DNA from: Pseudomonadota bacterium
GTDB lineage: Bacteria; Pseudomonadota; Alphaproteobacteria; CACIAM-22H2
DNA length: 7,743 nt
Assembly: GCA_020161965.1 (NCBI GenBank)
Contig: JAIUNH010000168.1
Location: 1-7,743, forward strand
Direction: 5' to 3'
Under the pieces are notes generated by a model that was not told where the DNA came from, did no database searches, and saw nothing but the letters and a program-made list of their open reading frames with translations. The position numbers were made by a program, and so were the translations under genes. Shown piece by piece: positions 1-6,314 of this stretch (the stretch's first letter is position 1; each line of letters opens with the position of its first letter).

Positions 1-1155
1 GACGGCGATCCCGAGAGTATCCGCCTTCACTTGGCACCAGAAATCGCTGCGCGCGCCGCCGCCGGAAATGCGCAACGCCGACGGGGCGGCGCCAGACGCC
101 GCGAGGATATCCGCAAGGGCGAGCGCCACGCCCTCGACCGCCGCGTAAAGAATGTCGGCCGGTTTGTGTTCGCGGCCAAGCCCGATCAATGTGCCGCGCA
201 CATCCGCACGCCACACGGGTGCGCGCTCGCCCGCCAGATAGGGCACGAAGATCGGCGCATTCGCCGGATCGGCGGTCGCGGCCAAGGCGAGGGCCGCGTC
301 GAAATCGAGATCCTTTGCGACCAGATCGCGCGCCCAGGCGAGCGCGTCGCCGCCCGCTTGCGTCGGGCCGCCCGCTTGGAACGCACCCGGCGTCCACGGC
401 AGATCGACAAGGCCGCGCGTTTTGACGCGCGTCGCGGTCAGCACACCCGCTTGTTCGGTCGTGCCCGCGACGTCATAGGCTTGGCCGGGCGAGACGACGC
501 CGGTGCCGACCGCACCCGCCCAGGTATCCATCGCGCCGGCGAAGACCGGCACGCCGGCAAGTTCGGGAATGGAATTGACCGTGCCGATTTTCGCCCAGGG
601 TTCGATGCGCGCCAGATCGATCAAGCCGCGATGCGGTGCATCGGCGGGAACCGCATCGAAGCGTGCGGCGGTGACACTATCGGCGCCGATCGTGCCGGTC
701 AGGCGATAATTGAGCCAATCTTTCGGCTCGATCACGCGTGCGGCGCGCGCGAAAACTTCGGGCTCGTTGCGCGCGACCCAGGCGATGCGCGCGAGCGCGT
801 GGAAGGGATTGATCGCGACCGCCGGATTGTCGATCGCGATATCGAGTGATGCGGCGCGCGTATCGGCCCACAGGATCGCGGGGCGCAACACAGCGCCCTT
901 CGCATCGAGGAATATCTGCCCGCGCGTCATGCCGGTCAGGCAAATCGCGTCGGGCTTGGGCGCGATTTTCAGGATATGCGCGAAGGCGTCGCGCAAGGCC
1001 GTCCACCAAGTTTCGGGATCGGCCTCGGCCGCCCCCGGCACCGGCGCTGCGATGGACAGCGGCACGCTATGGGCAGCCAGCGTCGCGCCGTCGGCGTCGA
1101 TCGCCGCCGCGCGCAGCGCGCTCGTTCCCAGATCGGCGACGAGATAAACCTTCAT
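1..1155 (-). CDS. FGGY-family carbohydrate kinase (xylulokinase-like), C-terminus cut by window edge
   Basis: Predicted cytoplasmic ATP-dependent kinase that phosphorylates a sugar or polyol. 385 residues are visible; compared with xylulokinases of about 480-500 residues, roughly the last 100 lie beyond the left edge. The N-terminal phosphate-binding motif DLGTS is at residues 8-12, a GMTRGQIFLD segment aligns with the family's substrate-side GQMHG region, and the segment around D210 (GAMDTWAGAVGTG) carries the expected catalytic-base aspartate. The C-terminal ATPase-fold motif GGGARSDFW begins near residue 365. The start at 1155 is chosen because its ATG overlaps the stop of the upstream ATPase gene (ATGA). 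No Shine-Dalgarno is visible, so translation probably depends on coupling. Last visible gene of the operon after an ABC importer, so it may phosphorylate the imported compound. The substrate cannot be read from sequence: the family includes xylulose, gluconate, glycerol, ribulose and autoinducer-2 kinases, and 'xylulokinase' here is only a nearest-type label. Confidence 0.9.
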   Translation of the reverse strand, partial: MKVYLVADLGTSALRAAAIDADGATLAAHSVPLSIAAPVPGAAEADPETWWTALRDAFAHILKIAPKPDAICLTGMTRGQIFLDAKGAVLRPAILWADTRAASLDIAIDNPAVAINPFHALARIAWVARNEPEVFARAARVIEPKDWLNYRLTGTIGADSVTAARFDAVPADAPHRGLIDLARIEPWAKIGTVNSIPELAGVPVFAGAMDTWAGAVGTGVVSPGQAYDVAGTTEQAGVLTATRVKTRGLVDLPWTPGAFQAGGPTQAGGDALAWARDLVAKDLDFDAALALAATADPANAPIFVPYLAGERAPVWRADVRGTLIGLGREHKPADILYAAVEGVALALADILAASGAAPSALRISGGGARSDFWCQVKADTLGIAV

Positions 1156-1775
1156 AGGCGCAGGATATAGCCGCCGGCGGCGGCCGCGTCAGCTTCGTCG
1201 TGCGTCACCATCAGGCACGGAATTTTCCGCATCCGGATATGCGCGAACACGAATTCGCGCATCTTGCCGCGCAAATCCGCGTCGAGTTTCGAAAACGGCT
1301 CGTCGAGCAGGATCGCGCGCGGCTCGGCCAGCAGCGCGCGCATCAGCGACACGCGCGCGCGCTGCCCGCCCGACAGCGTCGTCGGATCGCGCGCGCCATA
1401 ACCGTCGAGTTCGGCTTCGGCGAGAGCCGCATCCACAAGCACCTTGCGATCGGGCGCGTTGGCGGGGATCGCGAAAGCGAGATTGCCCGCGACCGATAGA
1501 TGCGGAAACAGCAGATCGTCCTGGAACAGAATGCCGATGCGCCGTTTTTCGGGTGCCACGCCGGTGAGGTCAGTGCCGTCGAGCATCGCACTCCCGGTCG
1601 CCGCGAAGGCGCGGTCGAGCGTGCCGCACAAATACGCGAGCAGCGACGACTTGCCCGAACCCGATGGGCCCATGATCGTGACGACGGCGCCCGGCGCCAA
1701 ATCGAGCGACAAGGGCCCGAGCAATTTCTTGCCCGCCACGTGGAGCGTTACGTCGCGGAAGGCGAGGCCGCTCAT
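1152..1775 (-). CDS. ynjD: ABC transporter ATP-binding protein, YnjD family
   Basis: Cytoplasmic ATPase subunit that powers the importer formed with the two upstream gene products. It has 207 residues, close to E. coli YnjD, and consists of a nucleotide-binding domain without the C-terminal regulatory domain seen in MalK/PotA-type ATPases. All catalytic motifs are intact: Walker A GPSGSGKS at 36-43, Q-loop Q85, signature LSGGQ at 134-138, Walker B ILLDE at 155-159 with catalytic E159, D-loop SKLD at 162-165, and switch H192. The segments RRIGILFQDDLLF and TLSGGQRARV closely resemble my recollection of E. coli YnjD. The start at 1775 is chosen because the homologous domain begins there, the ATG overlaps the permease stop (ATGA), and AAGGGA lies about 7 nt upstream. 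The frame stays open to 2417, but that extension lies inside the permease gene and is not homologous. The gene's own stop overlaps the kinase start. Confidence 0.95.
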   Translation of the reverse strand: MSGLAFRDVTLHVAGKKLLGPLSLDLAPGAVVTIMGPSGSGKSSLLAYLCGTLDRAFAATGSAMLDGTDLTGVAPEKRRIGILFQDDLLFPHLSVAGNLAFAIPANAPDRKVLVDAALAEAELDGYGARDPTTLSGGQRARVSLMRALLAEPRAILLDEPFSKLDADLRGKMREFVFAHIRMRKIPCLMVTHDEADAAAAGGYILRL

Positions 1776-3442
1776 GCCATTCCCTTTCGATTGCGATAGA
1801 GGAAGGCGGGCAAGGCGAGGGCCATCGCATAGACGATCAGCGGCAACGCCGCTTGCGTGAAGGCGTAAACGCCCAGCACGCGCCGGTCGCCGCCCGAGGC
1901 AAGCGTGACCGCTTCGGTCGTTAGGCTCGTCCAGCGTCCGCTCCCTGCGAACAAAGTGGGCAGATAGAGTGCGGCCGACACCGCGAAGCCGATCGCAGCC
2001 GCGACCATCAACGGGCGCAGCAGCAGCGGGATTTTCACGGCGAAGAAAACCCGCAGCGGCGATGCGCCCAGACACGCGGCGATGCGCGCATAACGCGGGT
2101 CGAGGGCGCGCCATGGATCGGCCAAGGCGAGAAACACATAGGGCAGCACGAACAGCAGATGCGCCCAGACGAGGGCCACGAAACCGCCGTCGAGATTCAA
2201 GCGCACCAGCAGCGTTTGCGCGCCGATCAGGAACGACACTTGCGGGATCAGCAGCGGCGCATAGAGCAATGCCAGCGCTTTGGTTGCGCGCTTGCCGGTG
2301 CGGATTTCGTTTTCGAGGCACAGCACCGACAGCAGGATCGCAATCGCCGTCGCGCAGAGCGCGACGAACAACGTGGTCGTCGCGGGTGCGGCGAGGGACG
2401 GCGCCTCGCGCAGCCAATTCGCATTCGTCCAGCGATCGGGCAACGCATCGGGGAAGCGCCAGGAAAGCGTGAAAGACCAGACCGCCAAGGCGATCAAGGC
2501 GGCGATGGCGAGGCCGAAGAGCAGCGCCAGCATCGCGCGGGCCGTCGAATTTCGGATCGCGCCGCGCGAACCGCGTTCGCCATTCGTCAGCCAGTCGCGC
2601 GCGAGATGCGCGATGGCGATCTCACCCAAGCGCCAAACGCCGATCGACACAACGACCAGCGCGAACAGCAGCAGCCCCGCCGCCGTCGCGGGCAGGAACA
2701 GGTCGAGATGCGGATCGGAAATCCAACGGACGATCAGCACGCTCAAGCTCGGCGGATTGGTGGGCACGAGGATCAACGCCACATCGACATTCGACAACGC
2801 GAAAGCGAGCACGGCATAGACCGGCAAGCGGATCTGCGGGTAGAGGCGCGGGATCGCGATCTTCGCCCACGCCGTGAATTTGCCGTAGCCGAGCATCCGT
2901 GCGGTCGCGAGGCTGCGCGCCAGATCGGCTTGGCCGATCGCGGCGACGAGGCAGAGCAAAAGATAGGGCGTTTCCTTCAGCATCAATCCCGCGACGAAGG
3001 CGAGGCCGAGCGGGTCCTGTATCGTCGCGATATCGGGCGGGCGCGTCCAGCCCGAAAGTTCGGGCGAAATCAGTCGCGCGATCCAGCCCGATGGTGCCAC
3101 CAGAAACGCGAAGCCGATGGCGAGGGCCGCATGCGGTGTGGCCAGCAACGGTGCTAAAAACCGTTGCGCCGTCGCGAAGCCGCGCGTGCCGTAGGCGGCG
3201 GCGCAGAACGCCAGCGCCAGCGTCAGCGACAAAGCCGTCGCGAGGAAGCCGGTGAATAGCGTCAGCGCGACGCTCGTCCCCAAGCCGGGTTGCGCGAACA
3301 GCCGCGCGAAAACGGCAAAGCCGAATTCATGCCCGCCGAGTGCGGGAAACCAGCCGAAAGCGGGCAACGCCGTACCCAGCAGCCCCGCGACGATGGGGGC
3401 GAGGAAAATCAGCAGCGTCGCGGGCGGCGCCAGTCGCAGCAT
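1772..3442 (-). CDS. ynjC: ABC transporter permease, fused double-length, YnjC family
   Basis: Inner-membrane channel of the importer. The 556 residues form two concatenated permease halves of about six hydrophobic segments each, separated by a hydrophilic linker near residues 281-300. Each half carries an EAA-type cytoplasmic coupling loop for the ATPase: about residues 174-204 in the first half (ARMLGYGKFTAWAKIAIP) and 451-478 in the second (ARIAACLGASPLRVFF). Two loops in one chain imply that a single polypeptide replaces the usual permease dimer, as in E. coli YnjC (about 510 residues) and in ThiP/FbpB-type iron and thiamine permeases. The hydrophobic N-terminus from residue 8 fits a first membrane helix. 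The ATG at 3442 immediately follows the stop of the binding-protein gene (TGA|ATG) and no strong Shine-Dalgarno is seen, so translation is probably coupled. The stop overlaps the ATPase start. Substrate unknown. Confidence 0.93.
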   Translation of the reverse strand: MLRLAPPATLLIFLAPIVAGLLGTALPAFGWFPALGGHEFGFAVFARLFAQPGLGTSVALTLFTGFLATALSLTLALAFCAAAYGTRGFATAQRFLAPLLATPHAALAIGFAFLVAPSGWIARLISPELSGWTRPPDIATIQDPLGLAFVAGLMLKETPYLLLCLVAAIGQADLARSLATARMLGYGKFTAWAKIAIPRLYPQIRLPVYAVLAFALSNVDVALILVPTNPPSLSVLIVRWISDPHLDLFLPATAAGLLLFALVVVSIGVWRLGEIAIAHLARDWLTNGERGSRGAIRNSTARAMLALLFGLAIAALIALAVWSFTLSWRFPDALPDRWTNANWLREAPSLAAPATTTLFVALCATAIAILLSVLCLENEIRTGKRATKALALLYAPLLIPQVSFLIGAQTLLVRLNLDGGFVALVWAHLLFVLPYVFLALADPWRALDPRYARIAACLGASPLRVFFAVKIPLLLRPLMVAAAIGFAVSAALYLPTLFAGSGRWTSLTTEAVTLASGGDRRVLGVYAFTQAALPLIVYAMALALPAFLYRNRKGMA

Positions 3443-4639
3443 TCAGCGCAGCACGCGCTTTTCCCAATCGGCGGCGAGGCGCGTCATCCAGCCGGGATGG
3501 GGCTCGGGCAACGCACGGCCGAGTTCGGCGGCGGTCGGCATGCCGGGGATCGACGGGACCTCGCCGAAGAACTTCTTCTGCTCGGGCGGCAAGCGATCGA
3601 TATCGAGCACGGTCGGATTGCCGAGATGGCGCGGATCGTTCATCCGCGCTTGCGCTTCGCCCGACAGCAGGAAATCCGCGACGACCATCGCCGCCGCCGG
3701 GTTCGCGGCGTTGTAGGGGATCGACACGAAGCTGGTATTCGCGATCGTCCCGCCCTCAAGCCCCGTCGCGCGTGCGGTCGCGGGCAGAAGATTATTGGCG
3801 ATCGACACGGCGGCTTCCGCCGGATTGAACGAGATCATCAGATCGATCTCGCCGTCGTTCAACAATGTACGCTGCGCCGGGCCGCTTTCCGGGAATTGCG
3901 TGCCGCGCCGCCACAGATTGGGGCGCAGCGCGTCGTACCACGCCCACAACGGCGCCACGGCCGCGTCGTAATTCGCATCCGTCGGGGCGGCGGCGAGCAA
4001 CGTGCGATCGGGCGTCAATTCGTAGAGTGCTTGTTTGAGGAACGTGGCACCCAAGAAATTTCGCGCGGTCGGGTGCGTCAAACGGCCGGGATTTTCCTTC
4101 GCCCATGCCAGCATCGCCGCCATCGAACGCGGCGGCTTCGGCAAGCGCGCCGAATCGTAGACATAGACGATCTGCGCCAAGCGCCACGGGGCGGCATAGC
4201 CGTCCACCGGCACGGTGAAGTCGACGACGTTCGATGGCTTGCCGGTCACGTCGACATAGCGGAAATTCGGCAGGCGTTCGGCGAACGGCCCGTAATGCAG
4301 GCGCTGTTCCTTCATCGCCAGAAAGTTCGGGCCGTTGATCCAGATGAGATCGACCGAGCCGCCGCTGTCGCGCCCCGCCGCCTTTTCGGCGATCACGCGC
4401 TGCACCGCCTCGGCCGTGTCGCGCAGACGCACATGGCGAAGATCGATATCGAACGCCGCGCGCACGCGCTCCGCCGTCCAGGCAATGAAGGCATTGGTGC
4501 GCTCGTCGCCGCCCCAGGCGTTAAAGAACACTTGCTTGCCCTTCGCGGCGGCCAGCGTTTCGTTCCACGACGATTGCGCGAAAGCGGGTGTGGCGGCGAG
4601 CGCACCGGCGGCGATCATAAATTCGCGGCGCTTCATCAT
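3443..4639 (-). CDS. ynjB: Periplasmic substrate-binding protein, YnjB family, Tat signal peptide
   Basis: Extracytoplasmic receptor that delivers the substrate to the permease. It has 398 residues from the chosen start; E. coli YnjB has about 388. The N-terminus is a twin-arginine signal: KRREFM at residues 3-8, a short hydrophobic core, then ATPAFA with probable cleavage after A21, which implies export in folded form. The mature part carries family-like segments NAWGGDERTNAFIAW and VDLIWINGPNFLAMK, typical of the COG4134 binding proteins as I recall them. Two adjacent in-frame ATGs exist, at 4639 and 4636. I prefer 4639 because it overlaps the radical SAM stop (ATGA) and stands 9 nt after an AAGGA Shine-Dalgarno; 4636 is nearly as good. 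The frame is open upstream to 4732, but that part is inside the radical SAM gene and would displace the signal peptide. The ligand is not predictable from sequence; related folds bind thiamine, iron, spermidine or phosphonates. Confidence 0.92.
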   Translation of the reverse strand: MMKRREFMIAAGALAATPAFAQSSWNETLAAAKGKQVFFNAWGGDERTNAFIAWTAERVRAAFDIDLRHVRLRDTAEAVQRVIAEKAAGRDSGGSVDLIWINGPNFLAMKEQRLHYGPFAERLPNFRYVDVTGKPSNVVDFTVPVDGYAAPWRLAQIVYVYDSARLPKPPRSMAAMLAWAKENPGRLTHPTARNFLGATFLKQALYELTPDRTLLAAAPTDANYDAAVAPLWAWYDALRPNLWRRGTQFPESGPAQRTLLNDGEIDLMISFNPAEAAVSIANNLLPATARATGLEGGTIANTSFVSIPYNAANPAAAMVVADFLLSGEAQARMNDPRHLGNPTVLDIDRLPPEQKKFFGEVPSIPGMPTAAELGRALPEPHPGWMTRLAADWEKRVLR

Positions 4640-5688
4640 TTCGCGGCTTCCTTCATGGCGCGGCGGCGCGCTTTCGCCGCGTCGATCCTGGTACCCATCT
4701 TGGCTTCGAAGAATTTGTCGCAGCCGATGCACAGGTTCTGATAATCGCGGCCCGATTTCGTTTTGGTGCGCGACGCATCGACGAATTTCGCTTCGTCCCA
4801 GCCATCGGCGAGGCCCATCTTCTGCGGTTCGCCGGCGGAGATCGCCTGGAACACCGGATCGTCGCGCAAGCTATCGATGATATCGGCCAGACGATCCTCG
4901 GTCAGGTTGCCGATCGGCAGTTTCGTTTTGATGCAGCAAGGATAGACGCTGCCGTCGGGCTCGACGGAAATTTCCGCACCCGACTCTCCGTAGCGCAGGA
5001 AATCGAGCCCGCCCGACCAGCGCGCGCAGAAATTATCGTCGATCGTCGCGTGCGAAAGATCGTTGTCCCAGGCGCGGCCACGCGGCCAAATTTTGCCGAT
5101 CCACGTATCGGGCGTGGCGCCGAAAAAGCTGAAGACGGGGCCTTGCTCTTCGAGCCATTTGCGGTTCTGCGTGGCGAGGCCGCTTTGCGCCATGCCTTTG
5201 CTTTCGAACAGCCGCGTCAAATCGGCCTTCATCGCATCGGCCTTGATGTTGACGTGGAAATCATCGAGGCCCGCGCAGGAGATCATCCACACGCCGCGTG
5301 CCAGCAGATCGTCGACGATCTCGGGTGTTACCAGATCGCCGGTCGTCTGGACGACGATCTTCACCCCGCCGCGATCCGCGTATTTGGCGCGCAGGCGTTC
5401 GATCACTTTATAGGTGACGTTCTCGCGGATCGGGTCGAGCAGCGATTCGCCGCCCGACAGGATCACGCGCCCGACCTTCAAGCGCGGCGCGCCGGTTTCG
5501 TCGAGATCGGCGCGATCGCGATACATCATCGTGTCGGGCAGGTTATCGACGATGCGCGGGTAGTTCGCGACCGCCTCGGCGAGCACGCCTTTCATCTCGC
5601 GCTTGTTGTACGGGCGGAAGCGGTCCTCGTAGCAGTGCTTGCACCGCCGATGGCACGCCCAGCTCATGACGTAGTAGATCGATTCCAT
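4636..5688 (-). CDS. Radical SAM protein with SPASM-like C-terminal cysteines, function unknown
   Basis: Predicted cytoplasmic iron-sulfur enzyme that cleaves S-adenosylmethionine to generate a radical. It has 350 residues. The cluster-binding motif C12-x3-C16-x2-C19 sits at the N-terminus, followed by the SAM-binding GGES at 79-82 (VILSGGES). The C-terminal part has C221, the pair C251-C252 in a DGSVYPCCIKTK segment followed by the typical phrase IGNLTED, and C320-x2-C323 (LCIGCDKFF). This layout is that of SPASM or 'twitch' domains holding auxiliary 4Fe-4S clusters, found in peptide-modifying enzymes, sulfatase maturases and some small-molecule enzymes. The C-terminus is basic (KARRRAMKEAAK). 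The start at 5688 is the only one with a reasonable lead before C12; the Shine-Dalgarno is weak (GGCGGA next to the ATG). The stop overlaps the start of the binding-protein gene. No small precursor-peptide gene is visible beside it. I do not recognise a characterised orthologue. Confidence 0.93.
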   Translation of the reverse strand: MESIYYVMSWACHRRCKHCYEDRFRPYNKREMKGVLAEAVANYPRIVDNLPDTMMYRDRADLDETGAPRLKVGRVILSGGESLLDPIRENVTYKVIERLRAKYADRGGVKIVVQTTGDLVTPEIVDDLLARGVWMISCAGLDDFHVNIKADAMKADLTRLFESKGMAQSGLATQNRKWLEEQGPVFSFFGATPDTWIGKIWPRGRAWDNDLSHATIDDNFCARWSGGLDFLRYGESGAEISVEPDGSVYPCCIKTKLPIGNLTEDRLADIIDSLRDDPVFQAISAGEPQKMGLADGWDEAKFVDASRTKTKSGRDYQNLCIGCDKFFEAKMGTRIDAAKARRRAMKEAAK

Positions 5689-5724
5689 GTCCGCCGTTTC
5701 GCCGTGTTCGCGTGCGAAGTTACA

Positions 5725-6228
5725 TTAGAGCGGCGCGTCGAGTTCGGCCAGTACGGGCTCGCCATGAACATGACGCAAAAAGGCGAGAAGATCGCCCGAC
5801 GCGATATTCGTCGTCGCCGTATTGACCAGCGGATGGGCGTTCAGCGTTTCCTGGCGCATCATCCAGGCATCGAGCACGACCGTCACGCGCTTGGCCGTAT
5901 CGTTGATGGGTGCAAAAGGCGTGACAGCGCCGGGGATGACGCCCAGCACGTCCATCAGCAGTGTCGCCGAACCGAAAGACAGGCGCTTCGACCCGATGTG
6001 GGTGGGGAGCGTCTTCAAATCGATCACGCGCTCCCACGGCGCGGAGACGAGCCAGAGCCGGTCTTTCGCGTCTTTCAGAAACAAATTCTTCACGTTGACG
6101 CCGGGCAGGCTGCGCCCGTGTAGGCGCTTGCCGTCCTCGACCGTGAAGGCGGCTTCGTGCTCCACCGTCTGCGTGCGGATACCCAACTGGGCGAGAATGG
6201 CGAATAGGTCGTCCGGCGTGTGCGGCAT
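5725..6228 (-). CDS. ProXp-ala / YbaK-type aminoacyl-tRNA trans-editing protein
   Basis: Free-standing editing domain of the YbaK/ProX family, expected to hydrolyse mischarged alanyl-tRNA(Pro) in the cytoplasm. The 167 residues span the usual length of the single-domain family. Recognisable segments are TVEHEAAFTVED near 21-32, LPGVNVKNLFLKD near 41-53 with K47 in the position of the conserved active-site lysine, LSFGSATLLMDVLGVIPGAVTPF in the middle (about 84-106), and HPLVNTATT near the C-terminus. This pattern fits the ProXp-ala (PrdX-like) branch better than YbaK proper. Alphaproteobacterial prolyl-tRNA synthetases commonly lack the insertion editing domain and rely on this protein, so the gene fits the host. 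The ATG at 6228 begins the homologous domain; no Shine-Dalgarno is seen. It ends with TAA 36 bp before the radical SAM gene, on the same strand, so co-transcription is possible but the function looks like unrelated housekeeping. Confidence 0.93.
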   Translation of the reverse strand: MPHTPDDLFAILAQLGIRTQTVEHEAAFTVEDGKRLHGRSLPGVNVKNLFLKDAKDRLWLVSAPWERVIDLKTLPTHIGSKRLSFGSATLLMDVLGVIPGAVTPFAPINDTAKRVTVVLDAWMMRQETLNAHPLVNTATTNIASGDLLAFLRHVHGEPVLAELDAPL

Positions 6229-6233
6229 GACCG

Positions 6234-6263
6234 CATCTAGCCGCGTTCACGACGGAATTTCAA
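6234..6263 (-). promoter_or_regulatory. Possible promoter for the minus-strand cluster
   Basis: Reading the minus strand, TTGAAA (6263-6258) matches the -35 consensus at five of six positions. After an 18-bp spacer comes TAGATG (6239-6234), a weak -10 match. The A of the editing-gene ATG is the sixth base after this hexamer, so transcription could begin at or next to the start codon. This would explain the missing Shine-Dalgarno. It is pattern matching only, and alphaproteobacterial promoters are often degenerate. Confidence 0.35.
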
Positions 6264-6279
6264 TGCTTTGAGAGGGGAT

Positions 6280-6306
6280 ATGGCGGCGGCGGGGAAGGGC
6301 GTATAA
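6280..6306 (+). other. Possible 8-codon leader ORF upstream of the PBP1A gene
   Basis: An ATG at 6280 follows the Shine-Dalgarno-like AGAGGGG at 6271-6277 and reads MAAAGKGV before TAA at 6304-6306, 8 bases before the PBP1A start and in another frame. If the transcript begins upstream, ribosomes terminating here could reinitiate on the PBP1A ATG, which lacks its own ribosome site. The TAA overlaps the candidate -10 hexamer, so this reading and the leaderless one are alternatives. The distance from the purine run to the ATG is short, and chance occurrence is quite possible. Confidence 0.2.
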
Positions 6307-6307
6307 C
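6302..6307 (+). promoter_or_regulatory. Possible -10 element in front of the PBP1A gene
   Basis: TATAAC matches the -10 consensus at five of six positions and ends 7 bases before the PBP1A ATG, so a transcript could start on the start codon itself. No good -35 lies at 16-18 bp; the nearest candidate, TTGAGA at 6268-6273, is 28 bp away and too distant. The call rests on one hexamer in otherwise GC-rich DNA. Confidence 0.28.
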
Positions 6308-6314
6308 CCCGATC

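Noticed and set aside
31..849. 272-codon plus-strand frame at the left edge
   Set aside because: Antisense shadow of the FGGY kinase, whose minus-strand frame is open from 1155 to the window edge with all family motifs.
1776..2417. N-terminal extension of the ABC ATPase frame upstream of 1775
   Set aside because: The extension overlaps the permease in another frame and shows no ABC homology; the domain, ATGA overlap and ribosome site all point to 1775.
2159..3157. 332-codon plus-strand frame rich in Arg, Gln and Glu
   Set aside because: It is the complement of the membrane-spanning permease gene; antisense translation of hydrophobic codons gives such charged sequence. No ribosome site or family motif.
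4640..4732. 31-residue N-terminal extension of the binding protein
   Set aside because: It lies inside the radical SAM gene and would bury the twin-arginine signal. The ATG at 4639 has a Shine-Dalgarno at suitable distance.
3290..4741. 483-codon open frame on the plus strand opposite the binding-protein gene
   Set aside because: It is antisense to a gene with clear family motifs, its translation is arginine-rich low-complexity sequence, and such long shadow frames are expected in DNA of this GC content.
5689..5724. Possible precursor-peptide gene or terminator between the editing and radical SAM genes
   Set aside because: Only 36 bp, with no start codon plus ribosome site for a peptide and no stem-loop followed by a T run.
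5720..6250. 176-codon minus-strand frame overlapping the editing gene in another phase
   Set aside because: The translation is Arg/Ala-rich without motifs, while the overlapping frame encodes a full ProXp-ala-like domain.
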